DNA of 64,000 nucleotides from CBDBBY01 sp965205055. GTDB lineage: Bacteria > Pseudomonadota > Alphaproteobacteria > Rhodobacterales > Rhodobacteraceae. Location of the stretch: contig OZ242030.1 of NCBI GenBank assembly GCA_965205055.1, positions 2,046,001 to 2,110,000 on the forward strand, in the 5' to 3' direction. Every line of letters starts with the position of its first letter. Within the stretch, counting starts at the first letter, position 1. A program made the position numbers and the translations under genes. The notes beneath the pieces are model-generated. The model was not told the origin of the DNA. It searched no databases and was given only the letters and a program-made list of their open reading frames with translations. Shown one piece after another: positions 29,301 to 38,400 of this stretch.

Positions 29301-29378
29301 CGCGAACTGCGTTTTCCCGGTGTTCGTCGGTCCCAGAACCGCGTACACGCGCCCGTCGGCGCCATTCATCGATCGCAT
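26322..29378 (-). CDS. SUV3/MgpS-like DExH helicase with long basic C-terminal tail
   Basis: A 1018-residue superfamily-2 helicase. Residues 11-26 hold Walker A (LGPTNTGKTQFAIE), VDEIQLCGD is the DExH box about residue 96, GALSPRTRN about 200, VATDAIGMGLNLDI and QIAGRAGRYMRPGTFG motif VI about 265. This arrangement matches alphaproteobacterial homologues of mitochondrial RNA helicase SUV3; an RNA-processing role is inferred. From about residue 800 the protein is acidic/Ser-rich and then very rich in Lys and Arg (KRKRNPAHRRR, KRRENAKRDN), a disordered nucleic-acid-binding tail. It starts 15 bp after the TPR gene, so it is co-transcribed. The ATG three codons in is also possible. Confidence 0.87.
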   Translation of the reverse strand: MRSMNGADGRVYAVLGPTNTGKTQFAIERMLTYSSGMIGLPLRLLAREVYDKVKRMKGRASVALVTGEERIVPDQALYWVCTVEAMPTGSIVDFLAVDEIQLCGDPERGHVFTDRLLNSRGKLETHFLGAETMRDVIAELVPDAIFQRRERLSNLTYTGAKKISRMKARTAIVGFSVEDIYAIAEHVRRQRGGAAVVMGALSPRTRNAQVEIFQSGEVDFLVATDAIGMGLNLDISHVAFSSLAKFDGSKIRRLAANELAQIAGRAGRYMRPGTFGVTGDAEPIDSNVASAIMENRFAPLRRLQWRNSDLDCSSAASLIDSLSATSSHPLLVRARNAADLLALCEIANSSEVRSRLRASKDVKLLWDVCQLPDFRKISIFDHSELLKQVFTFIQDRGFIPDDWLEEQVGRIDRTDGDVDALSMRIAFVRTWTYVAQRQNWVEDCNHWRERTRDLEDRLSDALHAGLTRRFIDRRTTVLLGRLKRKEDFVPDINDKGEVTVDGQFIGRLEGFRFRQDSGSTPEETKVLRQTAVAALGPELSLRSSRLYNSPNSEFDFSSDGTITWNDHVVGRVSAGPSLFVLNVEALVSEEAAPVVRERVERRLSAFIEQTIEATCEPLLSMQADEEISGQARGFTYRLVEALGVIKRSEVWEEVKALDQDQRRGLRKHGVRFGQYCIFIPSLLKPLATRVRWLLRSLSKGTTSDSFAPQTGLVTIPCAPDASLGDCLLSGYYPLGERALRVDMLERLADMLREKDAVQGFEASSDMLSITGLSQEGFASVMRSLGYVSERGERDRVKLPSASPDSEISSVAAPDEQDIEIKGERDSGQDINGTPVSGQSSPQDSSSEAEGKIEPSAEASVESRASAVDSEGDSDAESSGPQQAVAREMPSKEDRSAGKPEKVVFFTFTRKPKRKRNPAHRRRAGPAERENPAEARRLEKDADGRAPKEFKRRENAKRDNRVDGAKTLDNRRSNAGKRRLRQKKSNVPDQKRTAPHAKQKRAVNPDSPFAVLLELKDRL

Positions 29379-29393
29379 ACGTCGAGACCTTGG

Positions 29394-29963
29394 TCAGATC
29401 GCTTGGCCAGCGGACGCCGTTCTGAGTCTTTCGATCGCTTCAGCGATGCCGGCTCGATTGGGACTCAGCGCCTGCACGGCCAAATAGGCCGCCAACGCGC
29501 GCTCGGTTTCGCCGCGCTGCTCGAAAATCATGCCCAAGCCGGAGAGAGCGCCGAAATGCTTCGGATTCAAAGCGAGCGTCTTCGCAATCATGTATGTGGA
29601 CAGCACCGGCTTCCCGACCAGATAGTAAAGCGTCGCCCGAGCATTCCAGCCCTCCGCAAATTCCGGCGCGAGATCAGTCAATGCCGTCAGATGTTTGGAA
29701 GCGACGTCGAATTTGTGCACCGCCATCGCCTCCCGCCCCCTCCTGAGCAGAAGATTCGCCGTGGGCGAACCGGAATCCGACCAAAGCTCGAGAATGCGCC
29801 GCTCGATCGCAGTCACCTCGTCGGGCGCGGCCGCTCGCAGATCTTCAAACAAGGAAGCGGCCGCATCGTCCTCGGACAGAGCTTCGGACGTTCCCGCGAA
29901 CACGCACAAAGACGCGAGCAACAGGGCCGCCAAGCTGTTGAGCATAGTTGCGACTGGAAGCAT
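29394..29963 (-). CDS. Periplasmic TPR-repeat protein
   Basis: One hundred and eighty-nine residues. A signal peptide (MLNSLAALLLASLCVFAGTSEA, possibly from the second Met) is followed by tetratricopeptide-like helices: EGWNARATLYYLVGKPVLST, PKHFGALSGLGMIFEQRGET and ERALAAYLAVQALSPN. It has no catalytic motif. It resembles small alphaproteobacterial TPR proteins of unknown role. It is the first gene of a minus-strand operon leading into the helicase. A 68-bp divergent spacer separates it from the SCP2 gene. Confidence 0.8.
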   Translation of the reverse strand: MLPVATMLNSLAALLLASLCVFAGTSEALSEDDAAASLFEDLRAAAPDEVTAIERRILELWSDSGSPTANLLLRRGREAMAVHKFDVASKHLTALTDLAPEFAEGWNARATLYYLVGKPVLSTYMIAKTLALNPKHFGALSGLGMIFEQRGETERALAAYLAVQALSPNRAGIAEAIERLRTASAGQAI

Positions 29964-30031
29964 TTCAGCTTGATTTTAAACTAATCCGCTGCGATTGCGA
30001 AGGACTAGGGCGATGAACGTGTGAATTATTC

Positions 30032-30319
30032 ATGAACGATCCAGTCAAGACGGCAATTCAGCTGCTGTCGCAGAAGTTCAGCGGAGGATTTCCGCATGTC
30101 GTGAAATTTGAAATCAAGGATGCCGGAACCGTCATCATGGACAGCAGCGGCATCCGCGAAGGCGGCGGAGAAGCCGATTGCGCGCTGATCGCCGACGCGC
30201 AAACATTCAAGGCGATCGTCACAGGCGAATCGGATCCGACCGCAGCCTACCTTTCGGGCGACCTGAATATCGAGGGCGACCTGAATATCGCTGTTCAGCT
30301 CGGCGAAAGGCTGAAATGA
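30032..30319 (+). CDS. SCP2 sterol-binding-domain protein
   Basis: A 95-residue stand-alone SCP-2 fold. FKIVxGxxDPTxAYLSGDLxIEGD is the family signature and is seen here as AIVTGESDPTAAYLSGDLNI, with VVKFEIKDAGTVIMDS as the preceding strands. Such proteins bind lipids or acyl-CoA in a hydrophobic tunnel. Its TGA overlaps the ATG of the following hydrolase (ATGA at 30316), so the two are co-translated and may act on the same lipid substrate. It is slightly shorter than the usual 100-120 residues. Confidence 0.88.
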   Translation: MNDPVKTAIQLLSQKFSGGFPHVVKFEIKDAGTVIMDSSGIREGGGEADCALIADAQTFKAIVTGESDPTAAYLSGDLNIEGDLNIAVQLGERLK

Positions 30320-31251
30320 GCTTCGAGAGGGCTCCGCTTTACGAAGATATCGCGAATTGCCCTCCCGACGGCGAGACTTATTGGCTCAGGGCTGAAGACG
30401 GGGTTCGGATCCGGTTCGCAATTTGGCCTCATGGCTCCAAAGGCACGGTTCTGTTTTTCGCCGGCCGTACGGAATACGTTGAGAAGTACGGCGAAGCGGC
30501 CAGTGAATTCAATGGTCGCGGGTTTGCATTCGCATCCCTTGATTGGCGGGGCCAAGGCCTCTCCGACCGGCCGTGCAAAGATCGAGCGCTCTGCCATGTG
30601 GGTGATTTCGCCGAATTCCAGCGTGACGTCGCGGCGGCGAGACGCGCGATATCCGTCCTCGGCGCACCCGAACCCGTTTATTTGCTTGCACATTCGATGG
30701 GAGGATGCATCGGGCTTCGATCTTTGCACGAAGGCTTGGACGTCTGCGCCGCTGTTTTTTCCGGCCCCATGTGGCGGATCTTCCTCGGTCCATTCGCGCG
30801 TCGCTTAGCGCTCGGAGTGACGGGAACCGCGAAGTCGGTCGGACTTGGCGACAGATATCTGTTCGGCACGAATTCCCGCAATTACCTGCACGTGGCAAAT
30901 CCGGGCAAAAACGCTTTGACGTCGGATCCGGATATGTTTCTGATGCTGAAAAGCCAGATAGAAATCCGTCCTGAACTTGCGACAGGCGGCCCCTCCTATT
31001 CCTGGCTCAACGCGGCGCTGCGGGAGTGCAATGCTCTCCTTGCGGAATCGCCTCCGAACTATCCCGCTCTGACGTTGATGGGAACGCGGGAGCGGGTCGT
31101 GGATCCGAAGGCCGTCCGGATCATTCTCGGCCGCTGGCCTCGCGGAAAGCTCGAATGCGTTCCAGACGCCCGGCATGAAATCATGATGGAGAACTCTGAA
31201 ATCAGAAAGTACTTTTACGCTCGGATTTCCGATTTTTTCGAAAGTTTCTAA
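30316..31251 (+). CDS. Alpha/beta hydrolase, lysophospholipase/monoacylglycerol lipase type
   Basis: Three hundred and eleven residues. The nucleophile elbow AHSMGG (Ser) is near residue 118 and DWRGQGLSDRP forms the usual strand-loop. The catalytic acid is probably in MGTRERVVDP, and His in PDARHEIMMEN near the end. This pattern is that of the PldB/Serine-aminopeptidase-S33 group acting on lysophospholipids or monoacylglycerols. ATG 30316 overlaps the SCP2 stop. The 3' end overlaps the hisN gene on the other strand by four bases (31248-31251). Confidence 0.87.
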   Translation: MSFERAPLYEDIANCPPDGETYWLRAEDGVRIRFAIWPHGSKGTVLFFAGRTEYVEKYGEAASEFNGRGFAFASLDWRGQGLSDRPCKDRALCHVGDFAEFQRDVAAARRAISVLGAPEPVYLLAHSMGGCIGLRSLHEGLDVCAAVFSGPMWRIFLGPFARRLALGVTGTAKSVGLGDRYLFGTNSRNYLHVANPGKNALTSDPDMFLMLKSQIEIRPELATGGPSYSWLNAALRECNALLAESPPNYPALTLMGTRERVVDPKAVRIILGRWPRGKLECVPDARHEIMMENSEIRKYFYARISDFFESF

Positions 31252-32051
31252 ACCGCGAGCATTTCCATCGCGGCGGAATGGAGTTCGGCGTTCGCCGCCG
31301 CGAGAAGAGTTCCGCCGCCGTGCGCAGGGCCGCCGCTCCAATCGGTCGCGCATCCGCCGGCCGCTTCAATCAACGCGATCGGCGCATTGACGTCGTACGG
31401 CTTCAGCCCGGCCTCGACGACAAGATCGATATGACCGGACGCGAGCAGCGCGTAGGCGTAGCAATCCAACCCGTACCTCACGAGGCGCACTCCGGCGGCC
31501 AAACGAAGGAATGATTCCCGCTCGGCCGCCGAACCGATTTCCGGCATCGTCGTGAACAGTGCCGCTTCTTCCAAAAGCTTGGTGGAGGCTGTCGACAGCC
31601 GACGGCTGCCGTCGCGCCGATGGAGGCGGGCTTCGCCGAAGCCGCCTTCGAACCGCTCGCCGATGTACGGCTGATCGACTATTCCGTAAAGCGGCCCATC
31701 CGCGTCGGCCACGGCGACGAGCGTTCCCCAAACGGGCGACCCGCAGACGTAAGAGCGCGTTCCGTCGATGGGATCCAAGACCCAAACCAAACCTGACGCG
31801 CCCGGAACAGGATCGAACTCTTCGCCGAGAATGCCGTCATTGGGCCGACGCTCGGCAAGAACGTCGCGCATCGCGAGCTCCGCTTGGCGGTCCGCTTCCG
31901 TCACGGGATCCCAGCCGACCTCGCACTTGTTGTCCGCGACAAGCCCGACCGTCCTGAAATACGCTAAAGTGGGCCCCTTCGCCGCATCCGCAAGTTGACG
32001 CGCTACGTCCGCGAGCTCGCCGGCAAGTTCCGGTTCCAGCACCATCTTCAC
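31248..32051 (-). CDS. hisN: Inositol-monophosphatase-family phosphatase, HisN-type histidinol-phosphatase
   Basis: Two hundred and sixty-seven residues. The metal-binding motifs are DPVTEADRQAE, GEEFD, WVLDPIDGTRSYVCG, and the C-terminal GLKPYDVNAPIALIEAAGG. DPIDGTRSY and KPYDVNA fit the HisN subgroup that dephosphorylates L-histidinol phosphate in many alphaproteobacteria and actinobacteria. A general IMPase role (as for SuhB or CysQ) cannot be excluded from sequence alone. The start MVLEPEL two codons downstream is also possible. It converges with the hydrolase gene. Confidence 0.85.
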   Translation of the reverse strand: MKMVLEPELAGELADVARQLADAAKGPTLAYFRTVGLVADNKCEVGWDPVTEADRQAELAMRDVLAERRPNDGILGEEFDPVPGASGLVWVLDPIDGTRSYVCGSPVWGTLVAVADADGPLYGIVDQPYIGERFEGGFGEARLHRRDGSRRLSTASTKLLEEAALFTTMPEIGSAAERESFLRLAAGVRLVRYGLDCYAYALLASGHIDLVVEAGLKPYDVNAPIALIEAAGGCATDWSGGPAHGGGTLLAAANAELHSAAMEMLAV

Positions 32052-32403
32052 ACCAATTGCGATTTCCTATCCATGGACCGAGCGAACGGCGCGACATCCT
32101 CGAACGCCGCCTCTGCCCTACACCGACCTTAGCGTTCCATTGCATGGAAAGAAACTCGTGGATTTCTCCTCAAGCCTGCATATCCCGACTTCGGCCGCCT
32201 TGCGCTCGGCTCATCCGGCCGGGGAAGCGAACGCATCCCGTCTCAACGAGCCGCCGCGATGCCGTCCGCGTGTTCAGGGGCGGCGCCGGCCACCAAGGAT
32301 GCTTTTGCACTCTTGGCTTGAAATTCGCGCAAGTAGCCATAATATCGGATGGTAAGGCGCAACCGTTCGAATCGGCTGCGAGTTCTTGTTTTGGCAAAGG
32401 AAA
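32052..32403. other. Divergent intergenic region
   Basis: It lies between hisN (minus) and the Bax-inhibitor-like gene (plus), so promoters for both are expected. No coding frame is convincing. TTGAAATTCGC..N..CATAATATCG (about 32317-32345) could be a promoter for the plus-strand gene, but this is weak. Confidence 0.35.
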
Positions 32404-33171
32404 ATGAGAATGTTTGATCAACGATCAAGATTTGGCAGGAAATCTTCCACCATCCAGTTCGATGTTTCACGGTTCGGGGCGAGCGCGAAGGAGACCGCGC
32501 TGATCGACGAAGGTCTCCGCGCGCACATGAACAAAGTCTACGGACTGATGTCCGCCGCGATGCTCATCACCGGATTGGTCGCCTACCTCGTCGGCACGAA
32601 CGAACAGCTGCTGGTCGCCATATTCGGATCGCCGCTCAAGTGGGTCGTCATGCTGGCTCCTCTCGGCGTCGTGTTCTTGTTCGCCGCTAACATCCACAAA
32701 TTGAGCGTCGGCGCTGCTCAGGGGATATTCTGGGGTTTCGCGGCGCTGATGGGTTTGTCGATTTCCTACATATTCGCCGTGTACACCGGGTTTTCGATCG
32801 CGCAGACCTTTCTGGTCACGGCCATCGCGTTCGCGGGACTCAGTCTTTACGGCTATACGACGAAACGCGATTTGAGCGGATGGGGTTCTTTCCTCATGAT
32901 GGGCGTGATCGGCTTGGTTGTCGCCGGCCTGGTCAATATTTTCCTTGCTTCGCCCGCGATCATGTTCGCGATCTCCGCGCTCGGCGTGCTTATCTTCGCC
33001 GGACTTACGGCCTACGACACGCAGAACATAAAGAACACGTATCTCCAGATGGCCTATCAGGGAGAAGGCGCCTGGCTGCAGAAGGCGGCGATCATGGGAG
33101 CGTTGAGCCTTTACCTCAACTTCTTGAACATGTTCATGATGCTTCTGTATCTGTTCGGTCAGCGCGAATGA
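32404..33171 (+). CDS. Bax inhibitor-1/YccA-family membrane protein
   Basis: Two hundred and fifty-five residues with seven hydrophobic helices after a 45-residue basic/polar N-terminus. Visible family stretches are LRAHMNKVYGLMSAAMLITG, the conserved GFALMGLSIS-type turn (WGFAALMGLSISYIFAVYTG) and LTAYDTQNIKNTYLQMAYQG, with the typical Asp. BI-1 homologues act as pH-sensitive Ca2+ leak channels or modulate FtsH proteolysis. AAGGAAAATG upstream supports ATG 32404; the ATG six codons earlier lacks such a site. A strong terminator follows at 33193-33218. Confidence 0.93.
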   Translation: MRMFDQRSRFGRKSSTIQFDVSRFGASAKETALIDEGLRAHMNKVYGLMSAAMLITGLVAYLVGTNEQLLVAIFGSPLKWVVMLAPLGVVFLFAANIHKLSVGAAQGIFWGFAALMGLSISYIFAVYTGFSIAQTFLVTAIAFAGLSLYGYTTKRDLSGWGSFLMMGVIGLVVAGLVNIFLASPAIMFAISALGVLIFAGLTAYDTQNIKNTYLQMAYQGEGAWLQKAAIMGALSLYLNFLNMFMMLLYLFGQRE

Positions 33172-33192
33172 TCAAGCTTTGAATTCCAGAGG

Positions 33193-33218
33193 ATGGCCAG
33201 CCTTGCGCTGGCCATTTT
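33193..33218 (+). terminator. Rho-independent terminator after the BI-1 gene
   Basis: ATGGCCAGC, loop CTTGC, GCTGGCCAT form a perfect 9-bp stem, followed by TTT. It lies 22 bp past the stop codon of the Bax-inhibitor-like gene. AAAAT on the other side gives it some bidirectional character. Confidence 0.85.
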
Positions 33219-33479
33219 CGTTGGAAACGTCGGACCGGCAGTCCGGCTGCAGTCAGCCGAATGACGCCCCCGCCTCTGTCTGAACTCCGAGGGGTTCGAG
33301 CGGCCCGACAGGGGCTCAATCCGCTGCATGCCCGCCCCGAAGCGCATCCTGCTCATTTCGTGCGGCGGACCGTTTTTCCTATATTTTCCGATGGGCGGTC
33401 AAGATCGGCCGCGCATTGAATACAATGCGCGAACCGCTTCGAAAGCCCAATCAATGCTGCAGGAAAAACATGGTCCAGG

Positions 33480-35174
33480 TCAGTCAATGTTGCGGTTGGA
33501 CAAATAATGCTTGGAGTCCACCGGCTTGACGGTGGCATTCACCGCCATGCCGATCAAGAGCAGCGCAGTCATCAAGATCATGGTGGTATTGTACAGGCCC
33601 GGCGTCGGGTCGACCGTGCCCGCCGGAGCGACCTCCAGCAGCTTGGCAAGAGTGACGGTCTTGTTTTCGACAAGCAGCTCAAGCTGTTCGATGCCTGCGC
33701 CGAACGTCTCGCGAAATGTTTCTGGACCGATTGAATTCGCAACTTCGCGAACAGCCCTTTCCAATTCGAATTGCCGGAGCGTTGCGGTGGACAATGGTCC
33801 GAGCACCCCTGCGACGCTCCATGCCGTCAAAAGCCTGCCGTGTATCGCGCCGATATGGTAAGACCCGAACAAATCCGACGCATATGCAGGAATTGAAGCG
33901 AATCCGCCGCCGTAGAAGGTAAAGAGAATCATGGTCGCGACATAGAAGCACGCCAGCCACAGCATCGCATGGCCGGCGGTGACCTGCCATGCGGACAGCA
34001 TCACGACGAGAAACATCGCGGCGCCGCCGACGAAATAGATCCAGTAAATTTTCTTGCGGCCGATCAAGTCGGAAATGCTCGCCCAGAAAACGCGGCCGAC
34101 CATGTTGAACACGCCGATCATCAGGACGTAGGTCGCGGCGAAAGCTGCGTCCACGACGCCGGGAAGAGCTGCGCCGAAAATCTCCGAAACCATCGTCGTC
34201 GCCAGTCCGATAATCCCGATTCCGGCCGTGACGTTCAGGCAGAGCACGACCCAAAGCTGATAGAATTGCGGCGTTTTGATCGTATCGTTCACATGCACGT
34301 TCTCATCCGTGATCATGCGCTGTTCGGAAGCGACGGATTTGCTCCACCCTTCCGGTTCCCACCCGGGCGCGGGAATGCGGTAGCTGAGCGCGGAAACGGC
34401 GATCACGGCCATGAAGATCAGCCCCATTGCTATGAAGGTCTGACCCGCGCCGACGGAGCCGGTTCCCAACGCGTAAACGCCCGGATCGCCCGGCATGATC
34501 ATTTCGGAGACTTCGGAGGCGTTCACGATCACGACTTCGACGAGCTTTCCGCCGATTTCCGCAAAGCGGCGTCCGCCTTCGGTAACCAGCTGCACGCTGT
34601 CGGCCGCGCCCAGGTAGTCGGGGGCCTGGTAAAATAGGCGGAGGAAGAATTCCTTCATCGGAATCGCGATTATGGTGCCGCCGCCGAAACCCATTATGGC
34701 AAATCCGGCGGCCATTCCCTTCCGGTCCGGGAACCACCGGATCAAGGTCACGACCGGCGAGACGTATCCCAGGCCAAGGCCGATTCCTCCAATAACTCCA
34801 TAGCCGAGATAAATCAGCCAAAGCTGATGCGCGAGAATGCCTAACCCGGCCAATACGTTTCCCCCGCCCCAGAACACAGCCGCCGCCAAACCGACGGTTC
34901 GCGGCCCGGCCACCTCAAACCATTTGCCGGCCACGGCGGCGGAAAGGCCGACGAATACAATGGCCACAACGAATATCTGCACGACTTGGCCGAGCGTCCA
35001 ATCGTCCGCGCTTGAACCGGCGACGCCGACCGCCTTGATCAGGGCGGGATTGTATATGCTCCAAGCGTATACGGAGCCGATGCACAAATGGATGCAGATG
35101 GACGCGGGAACGGCCCGCCAGCGATTGTACCGCGGTTTGGCGATAATGCTTTGTTTGGAAAAAAATCCTTTCAT
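33480..35174 (-). CDS. OFA (oxalate/formate antiporter)-family MFS transporter
   Basis: Five hundred and sixty-four residues. The N-terminus has RAVPASICIHLCIGSVYAWSI, the OFA signature, followed by about 12 hydrophobic helices. GIGLGLGYVSPVVTLIRWFPDRKGMAAG is the conserved loop 4-5, and the second half has MVGRVFWASISDLIGRKK. A long insertion of about 100 residues between helices 6 and 7 faces a soluble compartment. Substrates are likely small mono- or dicarboxylates (oxalate, formate, lactate), which is inference. It follows smc on the same strand after a 237-bp gap, so it probably has its own promoter. Confidence 0.85.
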   Translation of the reverse strand: MKGFFSKQSIIAKPRYNRWRAVPASICIHLCIGSVYAWSIYNPALIKAVGVAGSSADDWTLGQVVQIFVVAIVFVGLSAAVAGKWFEVAGPRTVGLAAAVFWGGGNVLAGLGILAHQLWLIYLGYGVIGGIGLGLGYVSPVVTLIRWFPDRKGMAAGFAIMGFGGGTIIAIPMKEFFLRLFYQAPDYLGAADSVQLVTEGGRRFAEIGGKLVEVVIVNASEVSEMIMPGDPGVYALGTGSVGAGQTFIAMGLIFMAVIAVSALSYRIPAPGWEPEGWSKSVASEQRMITDENVHVNDTIKTPQFYQLWVVLCLNVTAGIGIIGLATTMVSEIFGAALPGVVDAAFAATYVLMIGVFNMVGRVFWASISDLIGRKKIYWIYFVGGAAMFLVVMLSAWQVTAGHAMLWLACFYVATMILFTFYGGGFASIPAYASDLFGSYHIGAIHGRLLTAWSVAGVLGPLSTATLRQFELERAVREVANSIGPETFRETFGAGIEQLELLVENKTVTLAKLLEVAPAGTVDPTPGLYNTTMILMTALLLIGMAVNATVKPVDSKHYLSNRNID

Positions 35175-35411
35175 TGCCGAAACCTTATCGGAATCCCGAA
35201 TTCAGGAGCCGACGAGGCGGCGCCCTGCCGCCGAACAAGAGCGCGAGCAAGCAACGGTTCCGGCAGCATGCGTCGTTCAGCGGCGCGCATTGACCGCCAA
35301 CCGGCAAATGAACCTCAACTGCAATCTCCAAAGCAACGGAAAACATGCGCCCGCAGTAGCGGAGTCGCCGCTTCAAGTAATTCAATCAACGCGAATCCGA
35401 AATGCGAAAAT

Positions 35412-38400
35412 TCACGCCGCGAAGCGCTCCGCTTCGCCGAGGTCTACGGAAACTAGCTGGCTGACGCCCCGCTCCTGCATTGTGACTCCAAACAACCGGT
35501 CCATGCGCGACATCGTTATCGAGTGATGCGTGATTACGAGAAAGCGGGTCTTTGTCGAACTGGCGATTTCTTTCAGAAGGTCGCAAAACCTGGATACATT
35601 GGCGTCGTCCAGAGGCGCGTCCACCTCGTCCAGCACGCAGATCGGCGCAGGATTCACCAAGAAAAACGCGAATATCAATGCGATGGCGGTGAGCGTTTGC
35701 TCGCCGCCCGACAAAAGCGAAAGCGTTGAAAAACGCTTGCCGGGCGGATGGCAGAGAATCTCAATGCCCGTATCGAGCGGATCGTCGCCTCGAACAAGTT
35801 CAAGTCGGGCATTTCCTCCCCCGAACAAGATTTTGAACAGCCTCGTGAAGTTTTCATCAACTTTCATGAAAGCGCTCTGCAGCCGCTCGCTCCCCTCGTC
35901 GTTGAGGCTGGAAATCGAAGAGCGAAGCGTGCGGACGGCACTCTCGAGGTCGCCGCATTCGGAAGTCAGTTCGTCCAATTCTCGCCGGATGTCGGCGATG
36001 TCCTGCTCCGCCCTCAGATTTACGGCTCCGAGCGAATCCAAGCTTCGCCGCAATCGATTGACCTCTACTTCCTTCTCCTCAGACTGCACTTCGCATTCGT
36101 CAAGCACGTTGAATTGCTTTGCAATTCGCTCAGGCGGCGCGGCGCATTGATCCGTAATCCGCTTCGCGGCGTCATCCATTTGCGCGGCGGCGGATTCGAT
36201 TTTCGCATCCAAGCGCGCTTTCGTTTCGCGGGCGTCGGACAGGGATTTGTTCGCATCCGTTTCCGACGCGCGAACCTTCCTGAACAATCCTTCCATTTCC
36301 GCAAGCGCATCCGCGGATTGCTTGCGCCGGACCTCCGCGAGTTCCAACTGCCGATCTATCTCGGTCCGTTTCTTTTCCAAACGCGCCGGGGTTGCAGATG
36401 CATCGCGGTGCTCCTCCTTCAGCCGGGATTTTCTTCCGGTCATCTCAGCCATTCTGTCGGACGCGGAATTCAGGCGCAGGCGCCATGGCCCCAGTTCATT
36501 GTCGATCTGCGACAAATGACGCCCGCGATCGATCTGCCCGCGTTTCATGGCATCGTGCAAAGCACTCGCTTCGATCAGATCGGAACGAGCTGTCTCGACT
36601 TCCTTTCTCACGGCTGCAAGCATTTCGCTTGCAGATTCCGGATCCTTGCAATTCGATTTTGCCGCTTCCGCCTCCTTCAAAGCAGTCCGGGCGCCTTCTG
36701 TCGCCGAGCGGGCCTGAACATGCGTGGCGCTCAACGCTTCAAGCGATTTTTTCGCGATGCCGGACTCGGCTTCCGCCTGAGCCAGCTTGCGATTGGCTTC
36801 GGCCAACGCCATTTCGGCATCCCGCCTGTCCACCCTTGCAGCCTTGTCGGCTTCAGAGATCTCCCTGAATTTTTCAGCGCACTCCGTATTTGATCGGGCC
36901 GCCTTGTCGGCCTCCGCTTCCGCTTCCTTCATCTTGGCGCTTAGTTCATTCAATCTGTTTATCTGCGAAAGACGCAAGGCGGCGGCATTCGGCGTGTCAT
37001 CCGAAGCCGTCCGAAATCCATCCCAACGGCAAAGGTCGCCGGACTTCGTCACGATCCGCTGCCCCGGGCGCAGCATCGGCTGCAAACGGTCGACATCCGA
37101 GGATTCCGCAAGGCCTATCTGCATCAATCTGCGCGCAAGCAATGGAGGGGCTTGAACATGCTTCGACAATAGCTCGGTTCCGGGCGGGAGGGGCAAAGCG
37201 TCTTCATACGCCGGAAGTTCCTTCCAACCAGAACTGCTGCTCGCTCCGACTTCCGCCGCGAACAAATCATCGCCGAAAGCGGCGCCGACCGCTTTCTCAA
37301 ATCCGGGCGCTACTGAAATCCGGTTCAGAATTTTCGCTTCGTCCGATGCCGTGCTATTCAGCAACTTGCGGAGTTCAGCGCATTCACTCGACAGTGCTTT
37401 CAATCGACTTTCGGCCTCGGAAAGCGCAGACTGCGATTTGGAAAGATCCGACTGCGCCTCAAAGCGAGCCGCTTCCGATTCGGCAAGCGCATGCTCCGAC
37501 CGTTCGACGCACTTCTCCGCGTTCGATTTTTCGCCTGCAGCCAGCTCTACGCAGGCTCCGGCTTCCGCAAGTTTCGTTTTCTCTCTGCGCACCTCTGCGG
37601 CTACCGAGCGTTCGCGGCTTTTCGAATTCGTCAATTCGGTTCTTGCATCCGAGAGCCGACGTTGTGCGGTCTGCAGGTTCGCGCTCAAGGCGGCGGCTTG
37701 CTCTTTTTCGCGATCAAGCGTTTTTTCGCGATCGCCGAGTTTGGTTTTGAACTGCGCCAATTCGCGTTCGATCACCGCCATTTTATCGTCGTGGTCCGCG
37801 GCGGCTTGCTCCAACCGATGCTTCTGGGCTTCCAATTCCGCAATCATGGACGTCGCGTCCTGGCAAAGGTTGGACTCCCGTTCCAAGTCGATTTCGATCT
37901 GAGAGATTTGAACAGCCAAGGATTGAATCAGCTGGCGTGTTCGGGTCATTTGTTCTTTGATTGCAGATTGTTCGGACATGAGCCGGTGCAAACCTGCTTC
38001 GGCTTGCCCGGCTTCGAGCCTCAGCCGCGGCAAGGTCGACTCGATTTCCGACCTTTCTCCGCAGATTTTCGCGGCTTTCGCCTCAAGAAGCAACGTCGCG
38101 CCGACTGCCTCGTCCAGTTCGCTTTTCACGGCGACGTACGCGGCCTTGGCCTCATTCCACTTCAAGCAAAGCAGAATGGCTTCCGCATCGCGCAGTTGCG
38201 CCGCCAGCTTCTTGTAGCGCTCGGCCTGGCGAGCTTGCTTCTCAAGCGAATTCACCCGCGAGTTGTGTTGCTCGATTATGTCCTGAAGGCGTTCAAGATT
38301 GTTTTCGGTAGCTGAAAGTTTGAGCTCGGCCTCTCTGCGGCGCTGAAACAGTCCAGCGATTCCGGCGGCATCTTCCAGCACTCCCGACCGCGCAGCAGGT

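Noticed and set aside
35748..36893. Long plus-strand frames antisense to smc (also 37491-38315)
   Set aside because: They mirror the high-GC codon bias of smc, have no family motif, and lie entirely inside a convincing gene.
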